A DNA stretch of 64,000 bases from Vibrionaceae bacterium (GTDB lineage Bacteria > Pseudomonadota > Gammaproteobacteria > Enterobacterales > Vibrionaceae): assembly GCA_018222805.1 (NCBI GenBank), contig JAAEZQ010000012.1, forward strand, positions 1-64,000, read 5' to 3'. Below are positions 58,448 through 64,000 of the stretch, piece by piece (position 1 is the stretch's first letter; the number at the start of each line of letters is the position of its first letter). The position numbers and the translations under genes are program-made. Under the pieces are notes generated by a model, which saw only the letters and a program-made list of their open reading frames with translations, made no database searches and was not told the DNA's origin.

Positions 58448-58723
58448 TCACTCACCTTCGTCAAATTTGTCTTCAATGAGCAGGCATACGGCGTCAAGCG
58501 CTTGCTCTGCTTGGTTACCAACGGCATGAATCGTGACGTATTGACCTTGAGCCGATTCAAGCATGAGAAGCCCCATCACACTATCTGCCGTGGCGGTGAT
58601 ATCTTCTTCGTTATCTATGGTGATGACGGCCTCAAAGCTTTGTGCCAATTCCACCAATTTTACTGCAGCACGTGCATGTAGACCGAGACGATTTTGGATC
58701 AATACTTTACGACTTAACTTCAC
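58448..58723 (-). CDS. ptsO: Nitrogen PTS phosphocarrier protein NPr (HPr-like)
   Basis: A 91-residue HPr-fold protein with the phosphorylated His16 in [10 protein letters not shown]. It passes phosphate from EI-Ntr to the PtsN protein encoded upstream in the same operon. The region near residue 49 is [11 protein letters not shown], as in NPr, rather than the regulatory Ser46 pattern of carbon HPr. It starts two bases after rapZ and ends the operon; no clear intrinsic terminator follows. Confidence 0.9.
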   Translation of the reverse strand: MKLSRKVLIQNRLGLHARAAVKLVELAQSFEAVITIDNEEDITATADSVMGLLMLESAQGQYVTIHAVGNQAEQALDAVCLLIEDKFDEGE

Positions 58724-58725
58724 CG

Positions 58726-59589
58726 TTACTCCTTAGCATTTTTTTCTAGTGAGGTATGACGAATCTGCACTTTGTGCCCCTTCTGCGCGAAGTACTCACC
58801 GATTTTTTGTGTTAGGTACACCGAGCGATGTTTACCGCCAGTACAACCTATCGCAACGGTGAGATAGCTACGATTGTTTTTCTCGAGCATCGGAAGCCAA
58901 TTCTCAATAAAGCTTTCAATTTGAAGTTTAAGATCAAGGACGGATTGGTGCTGTTCTAAAAATACGGCAATGGGGGCATCTAAACCCGTGAATGGACGCA
59001 GTCCTGGTTCCCAATGTGGATTAGGCAAAAATCGCACATCAAAGACATAGTCGGCATCGGAAGGCAGTCCGTATTTAAAACCAAATGATTCAAATACCAT
59101 GACAAGCCCTTTACTGTCACGTGCCTCGACTCGCATTCGAACCGTCTCACTCAACTCATGGAGCGACTGCCCACTGCTGTTAAGAATCAAATCAGCATGG
59201 GTTTTGAGAGGCCTCAGAATCTGTTTTTCTCGTTCGATAGCTTGATCAAGCGAGAGAGACTCACTACCCAGTGAGAGGGGATGGATACGACGGGTTTCGC
59301 TGTAGCGTTTAAGCAACGTTTCCTTGTCTGCATCTAAGAATAGCATGGTCACGTCTAACTCTTGTTTGAGCTTTTCCAGCGTTCCGGTAAATTCTTTGAT
59401 CTTTTTAGGAATGTTGCGAATATCGATACTCACCGCAACGTTCTGTTTGCTATCAGCAACGGACTGAACAAACGCGTCAAGCAAGCTGACTGGCAAGTTA
59501 TCAACACAGTAGTAACCTGAATCTTCCAGTACACGCAGTGCAATACTTTTTCCTGCACCTGAATGCCCGCTAACAACGATTAGTCGCAT
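58726..59589 (-). CDS. rapZ: RNase adapter protein RapZ (YvcJ family)
   Basis: A 287-residue protein that in enterics binds the small RNA GlmZ and delivers it to RNase E, tuning glucosamine-6-phosphate synthase. The N-terminal P-loop is GHSGAGKS at residues 8-15, and the C-terminal RNA-binding domain has [11 protein letters not shown] near 250. Its place in the rpoN operon is conserved. Confidence 0.96.
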   Translation of the reverse strand: MRLIVVSGHSGAGKSIALRVLEDSGYYCVDNLPVSLLDAFVQSVADSKQNVAVSIDIRNIPKKIKEFTGTLEKLKQELDVTMLFLDADKETLLKRYSETRRIHPLSLGSESLSLDQAIEREKQILRPLKTHADLILNSSGQSLHELSETVRMRVEARDSKGLVMVFESFGFKYGLPSDADYVFDVRFLPNPHWEPGLRPFTGLDAPIAVFLEQHQSVLDLKLQIESFIENWLPMLEKNNRSYLTVAIGCTGGKHRSVYLTQKIGEYFAQKGHKVQIRHTSLEKNAKE

Positions 59590-59604
59590 GGTTAGTTGTC
59601 CTGC

Positions 59605-60051
59605 TTATTGGTGAATCATGATGTCGTAGAGTTCTTGATCACTTTGAGCATTACGCAATAATTTGAGTACTTGCTTGTCGCTCAGACGCTCTGCCATAGA
59701 GGATAGGGTCTTGAGGTGCTCTTTGCACTGTTCTTCTGGTACAAGAAGTGCAAAAAGTAAGTCGACAGGACGATTATCAATCGCATCAAATTCAATCGCT
59801 TCATCACATTGAAGAAGCACAGCAACGGCTTTATCGCTTGATTGCATTCTTGCGTGTGGAATTGCAATACCGTTTCCGATACCAGTACTGCCCATTTTCT
59901 CTCTGTTGAGCATGCACTCAAACAGTTCGGTAGAATCTTGACCCGTATGATCGGCGACGATACGGCTGATCATCTCAAGGGCACGTTTTTTACTTGTACA
60001 GTGGACTGCACTTTTCGTGCAGTCCAATGACAGTATTTCGCTCAGTTGCAT
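59605..60051 (-). CDS. ptsN: Nitrogen-regulatory PTS IIA protein PtsN (EIIA-Ntr)
   Basis: A 148-residue regulator with the fold of fructose/mannitol IIA proteins. The phosphorylated histidine is His66 in GIAIPHARM. In related bacteria its phosphorylation state controls potassium transport, nitrogen and stress genes. It lies between hpf (two bases upstream) and rapZ (15 bases downstream). Confidence 0.96.
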   Translation of the reverse strand: MQLSEILSLDCTKSAVHCTSKKRALEMISRIVADHTGQDSTELFECMLNREKMGSTGIGNGIAIPHARMQSSDKAVAVLLQCDEAIEFDAIDNRPVDLLFALLVPEEQCKEHLKTLSSMAERLSDKQVLKLLRNAQSDQELYDIMIHQ

Positions 60052-60053
60052 GA

Positions 60054-60341
60054 TTAATGACTGTTTAGTTTTTCTTTGTGCTTGTTAAGTTGGCGAACCA
60101 GTTTGTCTACCAGCGAATCGATCGCAGCATACATATTCTCGTCATCAGCTGACGCATGGATTTCACCTTGATTTACGTGGAGCGTAGCTTCCGCGATTTG
60201 AGTTATTTTTTCAACTTTTAGTAAAACGTGGACCTGATTTATATGGTCGAAGAATCTTTCGAGCTTCTGAAACTTAGTTTGAACATAGTCTTGCATTGAA
60301 TCGGTAAGATCAACGTGATGGCCTTGAATATTGATTTGCAT
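60054..60341 (-). CDS. hpf: Ribosome hibernation promoting factor, short form
   Basis: A 95-residue protein with the ribosome-binding S30AE fold (MQINIQGHHVDLTDSMQDYV start) and no long C-terminal dimerisation domain, so it is the short HPF type. It helps pair ribosomes into inactive 100S particles in stationary phase. It lies 23 bases downstream of rpoN. Confidence 0.95.
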   Translation of the reverse strand: MQINIQGHHVDLTDSMQDYVQTKFQKLERFFDHINQVHVLLKVEKITQIAEATLHVNQGEIHASADDENMYAAIDSLVDKLVRQLNKHKEKLNSH

Positions 60342-60364
60342 AGACTTTCCTTTTCAGTTAGTGC

Positions 60365-61837
60365 CTAAAGTAGGCGTTTACGCTGACTTGAAGGGGCGAT
60401 ACCCAAGGATTCTCGATATTTTGCTATCGTACGTCTCGCGACCTGAATCCCTTGGTCAGCCAGAAGAGCGGCAATCTTACTGTCACTAAGTGGTTTTGCA
60501 GTATTTTCTGCCGCGACCAGTTTCTTAATGAGTGCACGAATTGCCGTTGACGAACATTCTCCACCATTATCTGTACTAACATGGCTGGAGAAGAAGTACT
60601 TCAATTCAAAAATACCACGTGGCGTATGCATGAATTTTTGTGTTGTAACACGAGAAATAGTGGATTCATGCATATCGACCGCCAAGGCTACATCATTTAA
60701 TACCATTGGCTTCATGGCTTCTTCACCATACTCGAAGAAATCTTGTTGATGTTCAACAATACATCTTGCAACTTTGAGTAGCGTCTCGTTTCTACTCTCT
60801 AAGCTCTTAATTAACCACTTTGCCTCTTGCAAATTGCTACGAATGTACTGGCTATCTGCACTATTGCCTTTTCCGAGCTGGGCGTACTGTTGATTTACTT
60901 TTAGTTTTGGAATGCTATCTGGGTTAATGGAGACCATCCATTTCCCATTATCTTTAAATACGGACACGTCAGGAATAACGTACTCGGTATCATCAGGGGT
61001 AATGCGACTTCCCGGACGAGGGTCTAGTTGCTGGATGAGTTTCAGCACTTCACGCAGATCCGCTTCTTTTAATTTGGTCTCTTTGATGATCAGTTTGTAA
61101 TCGCGGTTACCCAGATGATCAATGTGATCGGTCAGAATCATTCTGGCTTCTTCAAGCCATGGCGTATCTTCTGGGAAGGTTGCTAACTGAAGTAACAGAC
61201 ACTCTTGTAAATTTCGGGATGCCACGCCAAGAGGATCGAACTGCTGAACACGCTTACGTACCGCTTCCACTTCATCCAGCTCAATATCTTCGTTATCGAA
61301 GCTTTCATGAATCTCTTCTGGAGAGAGCGTCAAGTAACCGTACTCGTCTACCGCATCAATGATGGCCATCGCGATGGTGCGGTCAGTTTCACTAAAAGGG
61401 GTTAGATCCAACTGCCACATTAGGTAATCGTACAGAGACTCGGTAGTTTCACCTTGGTATACCGGCATGTCGTCATCCAGAGCAAGCCCCGTGCTGCCAG
61501 TATTGGCACTGTAAACATCATCCCACGTGGTGTCGATTTCAAGCTCTGAACTGATTTCAGATTTTTCAATCACATCGGAACTGTCTGGCACGTCAATTTC
61601 TGTAGGTTCGTTAGCACTGGTGCTATTTTCAGATGCATCCAGCTCTGATTTATCTTCACCGTTAGCTAGAGGCTCATCTTGGCCATCTTCAACTTCCAGT
61701 AATGGGTTTGAATCCAATGCTTCCTGAATTTCTTGTTGAAGGTCGAGGGTCGACAACTGCAATAAACGGATCGCTTGTTGCAGCTGTGGCGTCATGGCTA
61801 ACTGCTGACCTAGCTTTAATTGTAATGAAGGTTTCAT
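60365..61837 (-). CDS. rpoN: RNA polymerase sigma-54 factor
   Basis: A 490-residue sigma-N factor. Region I (about 1-50) is Gln/Leu-rich, an acidic linker (about 55-135) follows, then the core-binding region, and the C-terminal RpoN box ([14 protein letters not shown], about residues 465-478) that reads the -24 element. It controls flagella, nitrogen and other genes with enhancer-binding activators. Confidence 0.98.
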   Translation of the reverse strand: MKPSLQLKLGQQLAMTPQLQQAIRLLQLSTLDLQQEIQEALDSNPLLEVEDGQDEPLANGEDKSELDASENSTSANEPTEIDVPDSSDVIEKSEISSELEIDTTWDDVYSANTGSTGLALDDDMPVYQGETTESLYDYLMWQLDLTPFSETDRTIAMAIIDAVDEYGYLTLSPEEIHESFDNEDIELDEVEAVRKRVQQFDPLGVASRNLQECLLLQLATFPEDTPWLEEARMILTDHIDHLGNRDYKLIIKETKLKEADLREVLKLIQQLDPRPGSRITPDDTEYVIPDVSVFKDNGKWMVSINPDSIPKLKVNQQYAQLGKGNSADSQYIRSNLQEAKWLIKSLESRNETLLKVARCIVEHQQDFFEYGEEAMKPMVLNDVALAVDMHESTISRVTTQKFMHTPRGIFELKYFFSSHVSTDNGGECSSTAIRALIKKLVAAENTAKPLSDSKIAALLADQGIQVARRTIAKYRESLGIAPSSQRKRLL

Positions 61838-61887
61838 TCAGTGTTACTTACCTTGTAATGCTCAGAATCTTACCGTTCCTAATATAA

Positions 61888-62613
61888 TCATAGACGGAAT
61901 TGTTCACCGAGATAAACTTGTTTCACCTGTTCATTGTTGAGAACTTCATCCGGAGTTCCCGATGCAATTAGGTGTCCTTGACTGACGATATAGGCTTTTT
62001 CACATACGTCTAGTGTTTCGCGTACGTTATGGTCGGTGATAAGTACCCCAAGACCTCGATCGCGCAGGTGTTCAATAATTTTTTTGATGTCGCCAACCGA
62101 AATGGGGTCAACACCAGCAAAAGGTTCGTCCAATAAAATAAACTGTGGATTTGCCGCCAAAGCGCGTGCAATTTCAACCCTACGACGCTCACCACCCGAT
62201 AGTGCCATTCCGGCACTGGCTCGGATGTGCTGGATGTGGAATTCTTCCAACAAATCTTCTAACTTATCCTGGCGTTCTTCTCTGGTCATTTCCTGACGGG
62301 TTTCCAGAACAGCCATAATGTTGTCTTCAACAGACAGCTTGCGAAAAATGGAAGCTTCCTGTGGAAGATAGCCAATACCAAGACGAGAGCGACTGTGCAT
62401 TGGCAAGATGCTGATGTCTTGGTTATCGATGGTGATGATGCCCTCATCACGAGGTACCAATCCAACAATCATGTAGAACGACGTAGTTTTACCTGCACCG
62501 TTAGGACCTAGTAGACCGACAATCTGACCAGATTCCACTTCTAAGCTAACATCGGTAACGACCTTGCGTTTTTTGTAGCTTTTCGCCAGGTTTTTCGCAC
62601 TCAGTACCGCCAT
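61888..62613 (-). CDS. lptB: LPS export ABC transporter ATPase LptB
   Basis: A 241-residue ATPase of the LptB2FG complex that extracts LPS from the inner membrane. Walker [13 protein letters not shown] (about 33-44), signature [15 protein letters not shown], Walker [13 protein letters not shown] and the H-loop ITDHNV are all visible. It starts one base after lptA. Confidence 0.98.
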   Translation of the reverse strand: MAVLSAKNLAKSYKKRKVVTDVSLEVESGQIVGLLGPNGAGKTTSFYMIVGLVPRDEGIITIDNQDISILPMHSRSRLGIGYLPQEASIFRKLSVEDNIMAVLETRQEMTREERQDKLEDLLEEFHIQHIRASAGMALSGGERRRVEIARALAANPQFILLDEPFAGVDPISVGDIKKIIEHLRDRGLGVLITDHNVRETLDVCEKAYIVSQGHLIASGTPDEVLNNEQVKQVYLGEQFRL

Positions 62614-62614
62614 A

Positions 62615-63109
62615 TTATTTCTCTAGCTGATTAGGTTGCAAAATAGTCGTGACACGCTCGTTTTCAGAGCTGTCTGCCACCAGTTTTTGTTGACCGATTT
62701 GGTAACGGATAGTGGAGCCTTTTATGGTGTTACCTTCTTGCGCTAGTTGAGCGTGGCCTTTCATGGTTAATTCGTCAGTCGATATGCGGTAATCCAGCTC
62801 TGTCGCTTGACCACTCAATGTCTTACCGTCGTCCATCAACTGTGAGAACGTCGCTGGTTGGCCAAATGCCTGAATTTGATTAATCGTTTCTGTTTTAGGA
62901 TCGCGAGTAACTACGATCTTATCAGCATCGATATTGATGCTACCTTGCTTAAGAGATACATCACCACTAAAAATCACCTGGTTACTCTTCATGTCCACCT
63001 GTTGGGTGTCAGAGTTAATGTAAACCGGTTGTTGAGTATCCGACTTAAGTGCCAGCGCTTGAGGCGCTGACAAAACCAGGGCCAGTAGGCTAAGGTGTAA
63101 CGGTTTCAT
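62615..63109 (-). CDS. lptA: Periplasmic LPS-transport protein LptA
   Basis: A 164-residue protein with a signal peptide ([20 protein letters not shown]) and an OstA/LptA beta-jellyroll that forms part of the periplasmic LPS bridge. I use the ATG at 63109 with AAGG close upstream, and not the earlier in-frame ATG at 63124. Its start lies inside the end of lptC. Confidence 0.93.
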   Translation of the reverse strand: MKPLHLSLLALVLSAPQALALKSDTQQPVYINSDTQQVDMKSNQVIFSGDVSLKQGSINIDADKIVVTRDPKTETINQIQAFGQPATFSQLMDDGKTLSGQATELDYRISTDELTMKGHAQLAQEGNTIKGSTIRYQIGQQKLVADSSENERVTTILQPNQLEK

Positions 63110-63653
63110 ATCGACCTTGAACATTATCTGTCAGAGTCGCAGTGTGCTGTTTCAAGTTTCCTTGCATTGCGCCTCCTGTAGTTTCAAATTGTGGTCCAAC
63201 CAACATCACTTGTTGGTCAGCTTTAAAATCACGATTGGTTAGGTTAATCACCAGCTTATCTGTTGCCATGGTATCAAAACTTGCCCCTGGTAAAAGGTTT
63301 TGCATCAATACCTTGTCATATAAGGTCAACGTTTGGCTTTCGTCTAACACAGCTCTTGAAGCTGTTACCTTCCACTCAACGACACTACCTTCACGGTAAA
63401 CCATTAATGTCGGGTTGTTAAAAATCGTGTCTCCACTCTTAGCATAATAATCTAAGTTAGTGGAGCGAATGATGTAACTGCGAACACCATTTTCACCGTA
63501 GGTGATATTTTCCAGTCCAGTGCCGCTGAACATGGGCAGTTCCGAATCTGGTGCGACTTGAATCGTATCTGTGCTTTTTGGTGTCACTAAATAATAAGCG
63601 CACCACGCAATAACGAAAATCAAGAGCAAATAAATAAGGCGAGTAAAACTCAT
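63090..63653 (-). CDS. lptC: LPS export protein LptC
   Basis: A 187-residue bitopic protein with an N-terminal membrane helix (about 6-23) and a periplasmic LptC domain with the beta-strand pattern shared with LptA. It connects LptB2FG to the LptA bridge. It overlaps lptA by 20 bases. The next gene upstream is kdsD, with no kdsC between. Confidence 0.93.
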   Translation of the reverse strand: MSFTRLIYLLLIFVIAWCAYYLVTPKSTDTIQVAPDSELPMFSGTGLENITYGENGVRSYIIRSTNLDYYAKSGDTIFNNPTLMVYREGSVVEWKVTASRAVLDESQTLTLYDKVLMQNLLPGASFDTMATDKLVINLTNRDFKADQQVMLVGPQFETTGGAMQGNLKQHTATLTDNVQGRYETVTP

Positions 63654-63730
63654 AAATTAGAGGCCTATCTTCTAGCTCAGTACATCCCTGACCATTGCCT
63701 TAATCTGTGTAACAACTGGTAGCGATGAGT

Positions 63731-64000
63731 TTACATCACACCTGCTTTTAGTAAATCATGCATATTCAGTGCACCAACAACTTTGCCGTTACGGCACAAA
63801 ATCAGCGCGTTGATATTTTTGCTTTGCATGAGGTTCAAGCCTTCAACAGCAAGCATATCTGGTTGCGCTGTTGTTGGGCTCTTGGTCATTACTTCGCCGA
63901 TGGTGGTCGTATGGATATCGATGCGTTTGTCTAATGTTCGGCGCAAATCACCATCTGTGAATATACCAAGCATAGCATCGTGCTCGTCCACAATGGCGGT
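63731..64000 (-). CDS. kdsD: Arabinose-5-phosphate isomerase KdsD, C-terminal part (cut by the window)
   Basis: About 89 residues are visible, all from the C-terminal end and in frame to the window edge. LGIFTDGDLRR and the two CBS-like halves (ending NMHDLLKAGV) are typical of KdsD, the enzyme that supplies arabinose 5-phosphate for Kdo. The N-terminal sugar-isomerase domain lies outside. Its stop is 77 bases upstream of lptC. Confidence 0.85.
   Translation of the reverse strand, partial: TAIVDEHDAMLGIFTDGDLRRTLDKRIDIHTTTIGEVMTKSPTTAQPDMLAVEGLNLMQSKNINALILCRNGKVVGALNMHDLLKAGVM

Overview
The window is a conserved stretch of a Vibrio main chromosome; it has a gammaproteobacterial gene set and carries a complete mannose-sensitive haemagglutinin (MSHA) type IV pilus locus next to qstR, ssb, uvrA and mreBCD. 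The species cannot be fixed from the sequence alone. I see no prophage, insertion sequence, CRISPR array or defence system. Coding density is high, strands switch at clear hairpin terminators, and nearly every gene belongs to a recognisable family.

Layout. 1-750: the 3' part of tRNA-Asp, its terminator and about 600 bases with no gene. 750-9027: a CPA1 sodium/proton antiporter, metH behind two MetJ boxes, lysC behind a lysine riboswitch, and a class V aminotransferase. 9079-16455: a PglL/O-antigen-ligase-like membrane protein, uvrA with a LexA box, galU, the competence regulator qstR and ssb. 16639-35150: the MSHA locus, in two blocks. The first, mshH-I-J-K-L-M-N-E-G-F, encodes the assembly machinery. 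The second, mshA-(small prepilin)-C-D-O-P-Q, encodes the pilin subunits and the large tip-associated protein. 35303-46135: mreBCD, maf, rng, yhdP, a nitrilase-family amidase and tldD. 46208-58202: a PIN-PhoH ATPase, rapA, an atypical Nramp-like transporter, rluA, a D-2-hydroxyacid dehydrogenase, darP, pmbA and mgtE. 58448-64000 (minus strand): the end of kdsD, lptC-lptA-lptB, rpoN, hpf, ptsN, rapZ and npr.

How the genes work together. MshI/J/K, the MshL secretin, the MshE ATPase and the MshG platform form one trans-envelope pilus machine, and MshE has the tandem c-di-GMP-binding motif. MreBCD, RNase G, Maf and YhdP concern cell shape, RNA processing, nucleotide hygiene and envelope lipid traffic. 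TldD and PmbA, encoded 9 kb apart, are the two halves of one metalloprotease. LptA/B/C and KdsD make and move LPS, and PtsN, NPr, RapZ and RpoN form the nitrogen-PTS/sigma-54 cluster. Recognisable control elements are a MetJ operator, a lysine riboswitch, a LexA operator, a possible LuxR/HapR-type box upstream of qstR and a CRP-like site upstream of rapA.

I found no convincing undescribed multi-gene system. The items most worth a second look are: a 76-residue prepilin-like gene after mshA together with the absence of mshB; a hairpin-rich mshA leader; a structured leader before the class V aminotransferase; a roughly 180-base palindromic MITE-like element between pmbA and mgtE; a 24-codon ORF with a strong ribosome-binding site; an Nramp-like protein lacking the family's metal-binding motifs; and the missing kdsC between kdsD and lptC.
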